From: Laetiporus sulphureus 93-53
Lineage: Eukaryota; Basidiomycota; Agaricomycetes; Polyporales; Laetiporaceae
NCBI RefSeq assembly: GCF_001632365.1
Contig: NW_024468514.1
Coordinates: 1,116,249 to 1,180,248 of the forward strand
Length of the DNA: 64,000 nucleotides
Direction of reading: 5' to 3'
Numbering within the stretch: the first letter of the stretch is position 1; each line of letters opens with the position of its first letter. The notes under the pieces are model-generated. The model did not search any database. It was not told where the DNA came from and worked only from the letters and a program-made list of their open reading frames with translations. The position numbers and the translations under genes were made by a program. Below, piece by piece: positions 11,052-21,894 of the stretch.

Positions 11052-12479
11052 GACTGCAGGCGCTCAAGCTTATCTTTAGTTGGCCAATAAGCACCCGCCT
11101 TAGGCGAGAGATGATAGATGATCGATTGGGTTAGATGGAATGGAAATGGAGAGAGAGAGTGAAGGACTAATGTATACGTGCCCATGATTCACACGATGCC
11201 TGTTCATCACCATATCCATGTTCTTCTGTACACTACCGTGGACCCCGATTTTTCTGAAGCAACTCAGGTTAGTAAGTCAACGAAGTTCACTACGACCGAC
11301 ATGGTGTCAAGAGTACTGTAGTACATCACCATCGGCGAGCTGCTTCTGGTCAACCGCGTGACTTGGTGGCATACACGTCTGCGTGCCTTCGTAGACTTTA
11401 CGGCAAACTGCCGTCGTAAACTCACGCAAGCGTCGGGGATGCTTCGAAACAAGCAGAAACTACTCACGATAAATATCAATCCCCCCGCTAACATCTGGCT
11501 CGAAACATGCTGCTCCCTTCTCGCGCTTGCAGACTACAAATAACACACGTGAATATGACGGGTTATCAAAGAGTCGGATTGACGACATGTAACCTCGGAC
11601 TTGTCGTCAACGAAATCATGTGCCGGATGTCTGTCGTCTTTGAGCTTCTGGACTATCGTATTTGAGGAAACATCCTGATAATGAGGTGAAAGACAGTAGT
11701 CATGATGAGGAAGAGCGATATTATGTATGCAACAAGATGTCAGCGAGGACGGATTAAATATCAAATTAAACCCACCGACGGCATCACAGACGGGCTGAGA
11801 ATTATATTTGAGAAGATGGTGTGGACATCATCTTGTGTCACTCTTCGTGAACGCCATGGAGCGCTTGCAGAGCGATGAAACGTTAGTATGTTTGCGATAC
11901 TGAAGTCCTATACGACCCAAGCATCTACTCCTACTTGCCCTGAGTATCCACCTACGAGACGACCGTTTTGCATGCCACTTTGCACTTGGAAGCCGGGGGC
12001 CACCTGGCATTCCAGTATAGCCGGTATTTAAAGAGCGAGATCTAAACTCGCCACGACGATGCAAGCGTACCGCCCGATTTCTGTATTTCACCGTGCTGGG
12101 CAGCCTTCCCATTGATAGATCAAAGCAACGGAATAAACTGACCGGGATATTTGTATTCATAGCGTATTGCCCATCGAGACAGGGCCTTGTAAGAAGCGAG
12201 TTGTGCTTCGCCTTAATCTTCCATCGAGCAGTGAAGACCTCAAGTCTAGTTGATGAGCCGACTGTGGCTCGCTGGGCCATAAGCAGAGGAACGAATATGT
12301 AGGATAGCGACGGTGTTCATCATATGTGCGCGGGTCATGGTGGGGCCACCTCTCAATACGAACGTTTGAGTAGCATTCTCAAGAACAGAATTGAAGTATT
12401 AGCTCTGGATAAACAAGAACAGTGAGATCACGAGGATAAAGATGAAACGACTCGACATGCCTAGTCTATGACGACGCTT
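11052..12479. other. Gene-poor intergenic region
   Basis: About 1.4 kb with no convincing gene. Short minus-strand frames near 11264-11494 and 11828-12280 have no recognisable motif and no supporting splice pattern. No RNA gene or array seen. Confidence 0.45.
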
Positions 12480-12789
12480 CGAGTGGCACAAGTCGTTGTG
12501 GCTTCTCCAGTGGCCGCAATTCGCCAATCGCATGAGTACATATTTAATGTCCGCCCGAACACGTTTTCGCCCGACAAAGGAGGAGATTGGCCAGCGATAT
12601 CTCGCTCTGGGAGAATCGACATCGATGATCTACACAGTGGCCACAGCGATGCCACAAACTTACCATCAGTGGCTGAAATACCGCCGAAAGAAGCAGTCTG
12701 GCTTGTGGTCAGCATGTGGGCCCGCGAGTTCTTTCATGGCCACAGAAACCGGCAATGAGTCGTGGCGAGGGACTTGGGCTGCATCACGG

Positions 12790-12797
12790 TATATAAG
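12790..12797 (+). promoter_or_regulatory. TATA box, unit 1
   Basis: TATATAAG 220 bp upstream of the ATG at 13010. The same octamer is kept at the equivalent place in the second duplicated unit (15233-15240), which supports it being a promoter element. A long leader or a 5' UTR intron would explain the distance. Confidence 0.45.
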
Positions 12798-13009
12798 TAG
12801 CTGGAATCGCAGCGAGGGTCATCATACCACTTCAACTCCTTCGTTCTCTTGCATCGCTAGCAACGGAGGCCTTCGCCGTCCGTTCACATTCTTAAGTATC
12901 TTTCGCATAAGCTTGCTTGTACGTCCCCACTTCCAAACCACTCTTGTACATCGTATTGAAGCCCACATCGAACAGATTGTAGTCACATTAGAAAACGCAC
13001 CGCCACTCC

Positions 13010-14170
13010 ATGCTTGACGATCATCATTCCCGTAGCCCTTCCGTGCAAGGCGCCGACGAAGAATCGTTTGGAGCAATTCAGTCGAGCAATACGAACAAAT
13101 CGACTCCAAACGACACAGGCGTCGGTGGCGCTATGCACGATACCATCGGCGAGGGCACCTCTGGCCATCAGTCTGGCTTGGCAGCGAATACTTCACCTGG
13201 AGGTCTTGGCCGGCACCATCACGAGTCGGCACCTGGCGCTCTGCTTGCTTCTGAGCGCGATTCGTCGCATCACTCGGTTCAAGGCTCCGTGAATGGTGGC
13301 AACGGCAATGAAAACAGCGAGCACTGGTTCCAGAGGACTCCGAGGAGCGAACCACTTGAACGCCATGTCGATCTCACACTCGCAGACTTCCGTCTTCTGG
13401 ACTGGCTCGTCGAACAGGACACTTCTTTCAATGCAGGCCTTGCATTGGAGTTCCTGAAGTCCACAGAAGAACAACAGCAGGGAGCAAGATCCGACGTTGG
13501 CAGCGTACGAGCCAAGACGCCAAGCCGCAGTGAAATATCGGCACTTGATGCAGCGGAAAGACAACGACAAGCCGAGATCGAACCGCTCGACTTCACACCG
13601 GCGCCGACGATGAGCCGTCGAGAGTTCTTTGAAAGGGTCGCGCGGGCCAGGACACCTGGATGGCTGAGTGATGGGGTGAGCTACCGGGCTACCACCGAAG
13701 AGCGCGAATTGGAGGCAAACATGATATTCTATGGTGCCTTAACCCCGACCCCTTCAGATGTGGGCGGAAACGGCATTGGCGTCGAGTACTCGGACCACAA
13801 CCAGGAACCTGTCTTGCAGAACGTAGACGATGCTGTGGATGGGAATGCAAGTGAGGTAGAGACAGACGAAGAAACCACGCCTACCAAGCCCTCAGCACGG
13901 CATGGATATACGAATCATGCCCTCGACGCAACGCCAACTCGGAGATCCGTTCGTCTTGCTGCCGCTAATAGCCGCGAAGACTCCCTTCTGACTGTGCGAG
14001 AGCCCACGCGCACCACTCAGCGCGCTAGCAGCCCCTCTTCCGCTGCCGGCGCCAGGTACGCGGCTCGAGTGATGAGACGAAGAGGCATATCGAGCGAGGA
14101 GAAGGAGCAAGGCCTTGTCGCAAGCTCGTCGAAGCCGAGGCCGACTCCACACAGATCGCGCAAGCTCTGA
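13010..14170 (+). CDS. Protein of unknown function, intact copy of a tandem pair
   Basis: Single-exon gene of 386 aa. Residues 1-110 are low complexity, rich in Ser, Gly, His and Asn. The most conserved part against the broken duplicate is residues about 115-245. It contains RHVDLTLADFRLLDWLVEQD, FNAGLALEFLKSTEE, RSEISALDAAERQRQAEIEP and MSRREFFERVARARTPGW. A charged tail with runs of Thr, Pro and basic residues ends in HRSRKL. There is no signal peptide, membrane segment or enzyme motif. I do not recognise the family. Conservation of the frame in this copy, while the sister copy has decayed, suggests it is or recently was a real gene. Confidence 0.65.
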   Translation: MLDDHHSRSPSVQGADEESFGAIQSSNTNKSTPNDTGVGGAMHDTIGEGTSGHQSGLAANTSPGGLGRHHHESAPGALLASERDSSHHSVQGSVNGGNGNENSEHWFQRTPRSEPLERHVDLTLADFRLLDWLVEQDTSFNAGLALEFLKSTEEQQQGARSDVGSVRAKTPSRSEISALDAAERQRQAEIEPLDFTPAPTMSRREFFERVARARTPGWLSDGVSYRATTEERELEANMIFYGALTPTPSDVGGNGIGVEYSDHNQEPVLQNVDDAVDGNASEVETDEETTPTKPSARHGYTNHALDATPTRRSVRLAAANSREDSLLTVREPTRTTQRASSPSSAAGARYAARVMRRRGISSEEKEQGLVASSSKPRPTPHRSRKL

Positions 14171-15232
14171 TTGATGATCCTGAGAGACGACTTCATTAGG
14201 GAACATCCGTGATATAGAAGGAAAGCCACTCGGTATGTTACCTATGTGACTTTTCAATGTGGCCCAGGCCCGTTATTTCCTAGCATCTTTATGTCTTCTT
14301 GTGTATGCGATCCCACTTCCACTTGAATGTGCATGAACCTCCACGAACCCTATGACAATATTAATTCTGTATTGGTGAGTCAACTTTGAGCTACAGGACC
14401 TGAGCCGCCATCATCGCCCACATGCGCACCAGGCATATCATGGGTGGAGAATGAAGTTGGACATATTGCGGACAAGGATGAAAGCGCCAAAGAGGCCTCC
14501 GGCTTCAGTTTCAGCAAAAGCTCACAGTACTCGGCTCGCATCGCATACCGCCTCGTCTGCAGATCTCTGGGGTGTCCTCACACGTAACGGACTTCACACT
14601 CACCAGTACTGTCCTCTTCTCCACTGGCCTGCTGACGAGCCACATCCGTCGTCGCTCCCACACCGTATCCCACCACGATGTTCAATTTGTTATTACATTG
14701 TGATGTGGCAATGATCCATGGACCACGACGGCCACTGCGACTTCATGATCTATAGATTCTAAGGAACGAGAATGAGCTGCGAAGATAGCTTCCAGAACGA
14801 TGATTGGAACATGCCGCTTGTTTCCTCCGAGAGACGCAAGACAGACATCATCAGTTAGCTGGAGAACAGGGCGAACAAAGGAGGCGCTCGGACAGCTTGC
14901 TCTCGTATGACTGGTCCAGGACGAGAGCTTGACATCATTTGAACAGGTCGTATCGACGCCGATGAAGCGGATGTTGCCACCGATGCGTATATATGCGATG
15001 TTCGCCAAAACGCGATTTCGTTCCGACAAAGAAGGAGATTGGCCAATGATATCTCGTCCTGAGAAAACCAATATCAATTATCGATACAGTGGCCACACGC
15101 GGTGCCACAAATTCACCATCAGTGGCTGAAATGCCGCCGAAAGAAGCGCCGTGGCCGTGCAGGCCATGCAAGTCCTTTCATGGCCACAAAAGACGTAAAT
15201 GCGCCGTGGCGAGGGCTTTGGCTGCGTCGCAA
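14171..15232. other. Spacer of the tandem duplication
   Basis: This holds the 3' flank of the first gene copy and the promoter of the second. The minus strand has a stretch (about 14710-15050) whose translation resembles the matching stretch of unit 2 (about 17100-17430). The shared core is EVAVAVVVHGSL against EGAVAVTVHGSL. That could be a remnant or exon of a minus-strand gene carried in the duplicated unit, but I cannot build a gene model. Confidence 0.4.
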
Positions 15233-15240
15233 TATATAAG
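15233..15240 (+). promoter_or_regulatory. TATA box, unit 2
   Basis: TATATAAG upstream of the broken second copy, positionally equivalent to 12790-12797. Confidence 0.4.
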
Positions 15241-15456
15241 CAGCTGAGATCGCAGCGAGGGTTGTCATACCACTTTAGCTCCTTTGTTCTCTGCTTGCGT
15301 CGCTAGCAAGTGGAGGTCTTTCTCGTCTCTTCATATCCGTGATTGTCTTTCGCATAAGGTGGCTTGTATGTCCCCAGCTCCATTCTACTCTTGTATATCG
15401 TATTGAAGCCCACATCGAACAGATTGTAATCACGTTGGTACGCGCACCGCCACACG

Positions 15457-16603
15457 ATGTTTGCTGAACATCATCCCCAAAGCCCTTCCGTACACAGCGC
15501 CGACGAAGAATCGTTTGGAGCAATCCAATCGAGCAACACGAGGAGAGTAGTCCCAAACGACACCAGCGTCGACGGCGCTATGCACGGTGCCACCGGCGAA
15601 GGCTCCTCTGGCCATCAGTCTGGCTTGGCAGCAAATACTTCACCTGGAGGTCTTGATGGGTCCTACCACTACTCGGCATCGGGGTCCTGCTCGCTTCTGA
15701 AGGCGATTCATCGCACCACTCGGTTCGCGGCTCGGTGAATGGCGACAACGGCAATGAAAACAGCGAGCGCTGGTTCCAGAAGACTCCGAGGAGCGAACCG
15801 TCCGAGCGCCATGTCGACCTCACATTCGCAGACTTCCGTCTTCTGAACTGGCTAGTAGAGCAGGACACTTCATTCAACGCAGGATTCGCCCTGGAATTCC
15901 TTAAGTCTACGGAGGAATCACAGCGGGAGGTAAGATCCGACGTTGGCAGCATACGAGCCAAGACGCCGAGCCGCAGCGAAATATCGGCATTTGACGCGGC
16001 GGAAAGACAACGACAAGCCGAGATCGAACCGCTCGACTTCACACCGGCGCCAACCGTGAGTCGTCGTGAATTCTTCGACAGAGTCGCGCGGGCCAGGACA
16101 CCTGGATAGATGAGCGATGGGGTGAGCTACCGAGCTACCACGGAAGAGCGCGAGTTGGAGGCAAACATGCTATTCTACGGTGCCATGACCCCGACCTTCT
16201 CAGACGCGGGCGAAGCGGCGCTAGGATCGAATACGGGGACCTTGATGAGGAAGCTGTCTTGCACAACTCGGACGACGCCGCGGATGGGAATGTACACGTG
16301 CAAGAGATAGACGAAGAAACCACGCCTACCAAGGCATCGGCACGGCGTGGATATACAGACCAAGCGCTCGACGCCATCCCAACTCGTAGGTCCGCACATG
16401 GCGCCGCTGTTTATAGGAGCAAAGTTTCCCGTCCAACTGTGCAAGAGTCCACGCACGCTGGCAGCCCTTCGTCCGCTGCTGGTGCCAGGTATTCAACTCG
16501 AGCAATCCAGCGCAGTGGCACATCAAACAGGAGGAACGAGCAAGGTCCTGTGGCCAGCTTCTCGAAGCAGAAGTCGACTTCGCGCAAATCGCGCAAACTC
16601 TGA
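15457..16603 (+). pseudogene. Broken tandem duplicate of the gene at 13010
   Basis: Clear homologue of the 386-aa protein along its whole length, but disrupted at least three times. A 1-bp deletion near 15680 shifts the frame. A TAG at 16107-16109 replaces the Trp codon of the intact copy's RTPGW motif. A second frameshift lies at about 16205-16260, after which the frame resumes and ends in the same SRKL tail at 16603. The start codon and TATA box are kept. No simple intron removes these defects, so this is a pseudogene. Confidence 0.85.
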
Positions 16604-17779
16604 TTGATGATTCTAAAAGGCGACTTCATTCCGCATTTCCTGCGGTCAATGAAGGACACTCACTGTGCTTCTCATGTAATTCTCCTGCTTGAATCAAATA
16701 TGCCGTGAAATCTACTGTGCGTGAGAGTATGTATCTCGACGAAAAAATGATGAATTTCTTCTGGTCAGCCAGTTCTGAGCTCGTAGGATCTAAGTTGTCG
16801 ATCACCGGTGTAATCTGTGGAAGGTACTCGGAAGATCAAACACATCGCTGAATAGGAAACGAAGTGGACGTATCGCGAACAGCGATGAAAGCGCCAAAGA
16901 GGCCTCCGTCAATTGGCTTCAGTATGTCAGCAAAATCTCACAGCATTCTGTTCACGTACCGCCTCCTCTGCAAATCTCTGAGCGTCCTCACAAACAACGA
17001 ACTTCGCACTGACTAGTGTTGTCCTCTTCCCCACCGGCTTGCTGAGTGACCGTGCTTGTCGTCGCTCCCTCACCGTATGCTGTTGCAGTGTTCAAGTTGA
17101 TATTGCCTTGTGATGTCTGTAATGATCCATGGACCGTGACGGCCACTGCGCCTTCATGTCCTATAGGATTCTGGTGAACGAAGATGGGTTCATAAGATGA
17201 TTTCCAGAGCAATGGTCGTAACGCATAGATTTTGCGTCTGAGAGAGGCAGAACAGAAATCAGTTAGGCGGAGAACTAGCGAGCTCCAAATGAGCTCCAAA
17301 TGTTTTGGCCTTGTACGACCGGTTGCAGACGAGTAGACAATGATATTAATTGCATTTAAGCAGTCTGTACCAGCACCGATAAAGCGGATCTCGCTCACCA
17401 CGGTACGATACACTTTGCTTTGCTGTAAAATATGCATTAGAGCCTTGATGGAGAGGCAGATCCCGCTGATATAGAACGAAGAGATCCGAATGTCGGGATC
17501 GCATGGGTCGGAATATCGTGAGAGTGGAGGCTCCGAAGGACTTTATCCCGTCCGACTCCATTCTCGTTGAAAAGGTCCTATAAAGAAGCCATTCGCGCAG
17601 AAAGCCGATCCAGTCTCTTATTCGTTCGCAAGCAAGAGGGATCAATGAGAGTGGTGCGCACTGCGATGGGCCGAAGTCACATCGCATCACAATGTCACGC
17701 GGATCACACCACGTCATAGCTGCGACGACCACTTCCAGCGTGCTCTGGTCGACATACCGCCATCTTGAATCCTTTTGAA
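16604..17779. other. 3' flank of duplication unit 2 and MYND gene promoter
   Basis: This contains the second copy of the duplicated 3' flank (to about 17370), with the minus-strand coding-like stretch noted above. About 400 bp upstream of the MYND gene follow. No TATA box is obvious in that last part. Confidence 0.4.
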
Positions 17780-18530
17780 ATGGCTGAAAACCCCTTGGCA
17801 GACCTCAGAGATCGATTGGCGTTTCCTCCCTTCGCCGATTGTCCATCCGAGGATGATTTGGACGAGCGGTACATAAGCGTCGATGGAGAAATAGCCACCC
17901 ACCAGCGTCACTGGTGCTTCCTTGGAGAGATTATCGACTACATAGCCATCGGGAGGTTGACTCTGGATGTCCGCGACGTGTCTGGCAAGCTCGTACGCGC
18001 TTCGTTCTACGACGAGGATAAAGGAATGCGCTATGTCCGCGGCGGTGGGCTCAAAAAGGGTTATACTCTCGCACTTCTGTATCCTTGGCAGCATTACTTC
18101 CTGGACCAAAGTTGTGGCTTTCGTATGGAGACGTCTGAGGACGTAAAGGTACGTTCTTGAAAGAATCCCAAATTGACGATGAAATGATAGCCTGTATTAG
18201 ATCATTCCTTGCTCGCTGAAGGAACTTATGAGCGCAAATGACAAGCTGCAACGTGGTCTTCCCGTGGCACCTTGTTGGACTCCGGGCTGCGAAAAGACGG
18301 AGGATCTCAGGACGTGCAGCAAATGTCACAAGGCCAAGTATTGCGGAAAGGTATGCAACGGCCGGTGCTCTGCCTCGCGATGTCCCTCTCATCTCGAACA
18401 GGAGCACCAGACTCAAGAGTGGAAAGCGGGACATCGACAAGAATGCAAGGCCTTTGTTGAGCTTGAGTGGTTCTTGACTCGCGATTGGTCAACGTTCGAC
18501 GGCGGCAGCGAGTGGTCGTTTCCTGCATAG
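17780..18530 (+). CDS. MYND zinc-finger protein, paralogue of the gene at 29.2 kb
   Basis: Three exons (17780-18148, 18201-18350, 18402-18530) give 215 aa. The N-terminal 120 residues form a beta-rich domain typical of Agaricomycete MYND proteins, with HWCFLGEIIDYIAIGRLTLD and LKKGYTLALLYPWQHYFLDQ. PCSLKELMSAND follows. A C-terminal MYND finger carries CWTPGC, TCSKCHKAKYC, then KEHQTQEWKAGHRQEC. The sixth ligand position is His instead of Cys. It ends in a conserved WSFPA tail. MYND fingers usually mediate protein-protein contact; the target is unknown. Exons 2 and 3 have exactly the lengths (150 and 129 bp) of the paralogue. Confidence 0.85.
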
Positions 18531-19790
18531 GGCCGACATTGCAAGATAACTCTCGGCAGGGCCAGAACTTCCAAGGATGAAATTATGCGTGCACTTCGCA
18601 ACAATTTCTGTCACTGCTCCCCAGTGTATCTATTAATCGCTCATGTCAAGCTTCTTTCAGAGTTTCAGAGCCATTTATTCTACAATTTTTCGTAGTGTCG
18701 ATAACGATGAGAATGTCGAATAGGTCCACTGGCGAATCAGGGTAGTCCGTGTGGAACTGATTGGCTCCATGATTGATACTTGGTTCGCCTGTGTTTATTT
18801 CCTCTCGGGAACGCCTGCACGTTTGATGCCTATAGTCTTTGACGCTCACTTTGCATTTCGATCATTGTGAGCAGCAGCGTTGGTTGCACCGCTGGACCTC
18901 AGGGAGGATCGGCCGAGACGCTTCCCAACACTATAATCCATAACAGAGTTATCTGCTGAAGCTACATTACGGCCTGCATCGCGAACCATGGTTGCCCTTT
19001 TGAATCAGCCGATCCCGAGTTCATCCCCTGTGCGATTCCGAGCTCAACGTTGACAATGTAGATCGAAACGACGGCAGCATCTCGGATATGCACTCTCTCT
19101 ACGGAATGACCATATCCGTCGATGGTGATGGTGGCCACCATAAGTCGGACTACCAGGACGCGTCTCGACGCGTTGCGTCACAGTATGTCACATGTCACCT
19201 GGCACTGCGACAGCATCACCGACTCCAGGGTGTTCATGGTGGCACTTTCAAAAAGTACTCACAATTTTGAGAGTAGGGTTTGCTCATTCTTGCTTGCGGT
19301 TTTGAACGCAAGCATCGATGATGAGGTTGCGCGAAATTCTTCGCAGCTCAGCACGATGAAATCACCATTTGTGATCATCAAGTGCCCTCAGTCCGGGCCA
19401 TAACTTATATGTTTCCGCTCGTCGTCACTGAGCCGCACTTTTTGGTGATGCGTCGGTGAAGAAAACAATTGGTTATCAGCCGGAGGCATCACTGAGCGAT
19501 GCAGTGGACTCCGAAGCAAGCGCCAGGACGTGTCGCGTTGGCACTAGATATTATATTTGCCTCTTCATACACTCTGGATTGCCCGCCAGTTTGTCTAAAT
19601 TAATGATTGTAATGCGGCGATATAGTTACATAGACGGATAGCAGCTAGCGATTGCAACAAAGGACAAGAAGGAGCGATAGTCTAACGGCATATATGCGAA
19701 CACAGAACACGAGGAGCGATGCGGATGGATAGCGAATGGAACAAATGATCAAGTGTGAAACATTACAAGCGATAACGTGTTGCGGATACT
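18531..19790. other. Intergenic region between convergent genes
   Basis: About 1.26 kb between the MYND gene and the kinase-like gene. A minus-strand stretch at 18646-18849 is open, but without homology, splice support or a matching partner I do not call it. No repeats recognised. Confidence 0.4.
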
Positions 19791-21268
19791 TCATGTCTTC
19801 TTTGAATAACATGATAAGTCCATCTTCAAAGTTTTCTTGACAAGCCTTTGCTCATCATCCTCCTTCTTCTCCCACCTTTCCCATAGTCGCTCTCTCTCGG
19901 CACCATCATCGTCCGCCGTGGTACTCGAGCGCCGTGTTCTCTTGTCGAACCAATCGAGCCTCTCTTCGCCGCGGCCAAAGTCGATGATGCGGAAGCGGGG
20001 ATATGAGAGCGAACGATATCGCGGCGGTAACGCGAGAGGACCTGGCTGTACGAGGATATTTCGGGCAGCGACTGAGTTCTGGAGGAATCCTGCCCAATGG
20101 AGACGGAGGAATTGTGAGTTGCACTGGATTCTGGAGATGCACTATTAATGTAAGCGAGCAACACACATACGGCTGAAATCGGTACGCACCTTTCGGGTAT
20201 ATACATCTCTTCAGGCTCAATCGGTACGCCGCATTCCTCGAGCAACAAGATGGCACTCCTCTGCGGATATAACTTTTCGTCCTCCGGGACGTAGTACGCG
20301 TAGAACTTCGGTACGACTGCGTCAACAGGAGTAGGACACCTAAAACCGGGGAGATAGTTATAGCCGCTCCAGTCTTCCATGAGATGCCTCGGGAATTGGT
20401 CGTAGATCCATGCTTCTCTCTCGAGCATGCGGCGACAGTCTCTGTCACAAGATTTCATCAGCTTCGCGGCGACGGTCACTTGTCCGGTGGGCCCGCGGGC
20501 CCTCAGCGGCGGGGGGAGACTGAGTGCAGTGCGATAGACAAGCGAGTGGTTCCCCTGGCCTATGTTGCTTTGAGCAGATAGGTGCAAGTGCGCTGTGCGC
20601 GTCGCGTTCTCTTTAAGACTGTCAATGTCTCCTATTTCTTCGGGAGGCTTCTCGTCTTTGTTTTCAAAGATGAGAGAGCCTTCAGTGGGATATATGCATT
20701 TGTATCTGACCGGAATCGTGTCGTCGGACCGTGCAGATTTCGGGAATGATCCCTCAGAATACAGTGTCAGGTCGTCTGGATCATGCACGAATAAGATTTC
20801 GGGAAAATACTCCTGTGGGATGAACTCTTCCAACTTCGGCAAGTCATTGACAGGTCCTTTTGAAGCGACAGTTTCCTGCGTCTTGTCTTCATCGCATTGG
20901 CTTTCTTTTCCGTCTAATATGCGGTCGTCGTTACCAGCTTCAGAGTTCCCATCGTGTTTGTCTAGGAAGATCAGAACCGAATAAGGAGGGATCACATGAG
21001 GATCCTTTTCCTCCTTCTCCAAAACGTCGGCCGGCTGTACGTCATAGTTCTCTTGGAATTCCGGCATCATGGACCGACTCCAGAATTTACGGCCCATCCC
21101 AGGCATCAATTCAAGGATCATAATATCACGAGGATCTTCCGTCCATGGGCTGATGCCATCGGCAGCGGTTTTGCCTTTCGGTAGCCTTTCCGGGAACGCG
21201 AGACCGTCAGGATTTTTGGGTTGCCAGCTAAATATGATACGCCTCCAGTCTGGGATTTCCATCTCCAT
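19791..21268 (-). CDS. Fungal protein kinase-like protein
   Basis: Two exons (21268-20190 and 20130-19791, intron 20131-20189) give 472 aa. The first half is an acidic, fungal-specific region. From about residue 240 a kinase-like fold is visible. It has a glycine-rich loop (NIGQGNHSLVYR), the beta-3 lysine (VTVAAKLM) and a hinge-like ILLLEECG. The catalytic-loop region is HWAGFLQNSVAARNILVQ and the DFG motif is RIIDFGRG. The catalytic Asp of the HRD motif is not at its usual position (Ser before AARNILV), so it may be a pseudokinase. The splice is fixed by the frame: only the acceptor after CTCCAG joins to the frame with the DFG motif. Substrate and pathway are unknown. Confidence 0.8.
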
Positions 21269-21894
21269 TGTGCTGCGGTGTCGGGGTCTACTCGTAGAGC
21301 AATGAAAGCTGCGAAAAAAAGATGTACGTTGCGAGTTGCTGAGGAAAAGAAGGAAAGAACTGCAACTCGAAGCCTTCCGCCGCAGACGCGAATCCTGTCA
21401 CACAGCTCGCGTCGACGCGACCGGTCACGCGTAACGTCACCCGACACCACCGTTGCCTTGGGTTTTTGTCTGCAGTCTGAGTCACAGGTAACTTCAGGCA
21501 AAGCGAGAGTGGGTAACGTTGTCGAGAACGTTTGAAGGTCTTTGCCGCATTGAGGTGGCTTTTGGAGTAGGATTGGACAGCCGACACGATGTCGAGTGAT
21601 CTTTCTCTACTATATGACTGGCTGTAGTGACCTTGAACGTTCTCGAGCGGATGCACCTCTTCGCCATATCGTAGTCTCATCACATATTTTGATTCGATCC
21701 CTGTCCCAGCACTTTGCAGGAAACGCTTTCGACTGGTCCCACGTGAATTATCCGATTATTTTATTAGATATTTCGTTTGATGACTCGAAGACGCAACTAC
21801 AATGCATTCATCGTATGAGACTTTTGAGGGATGTCAACTGAATGCGAACGACATCATACCGCGAACCTCGCGACCCGGGAGAGATCGGCGCTCT
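21269..21894. promoter_or_regulatory. Intergenic region upstream of the kinase-like gene
   Basis: About 625 bp between the start of the kinase-like gene and the 3' end of the methyltransferase gene. It should contain the kinase gene promoter. No clear TATA box or repeat found. Confidence 0.4.

Larger units (their letters stand above)
12480..17370. repeat. Tandem duplication, two units of about 2.45 kb
   Basis: Unit 1 (about 12480-14940) and unit 2 (about 14940-17370) are collinear. Shared landmarks are GGAGATTGGCCA (12581 and 15033) and a TATATAAG box (12790 and 15233). The main protein-coding gene (13010 and 15457) is shared too. So is a 3' flank beginning GATGAAAGCGCCAAAGAGGCCTC (14475 and 16885). 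Divergence includes many substitutions and small indels, so the duplication is not recent. The unit-1 gene is open; the unit-2 gene is broken. The exact ends are approximate because similarity fades gradually. Confidence 0.85.

Noticed and set aside
11264..11494. Minus-strand 76-codon frame with a hydrophobic start, considered as a DUF6534-type remnant
   Set aside because: No conserved block of that family could be aligned with confidence.
12468..13017. Open frames in the 5' part of each tandem duplication unit
   Set aside because: They overlap the TATA box and leader and are not conserved as frames between the two units.
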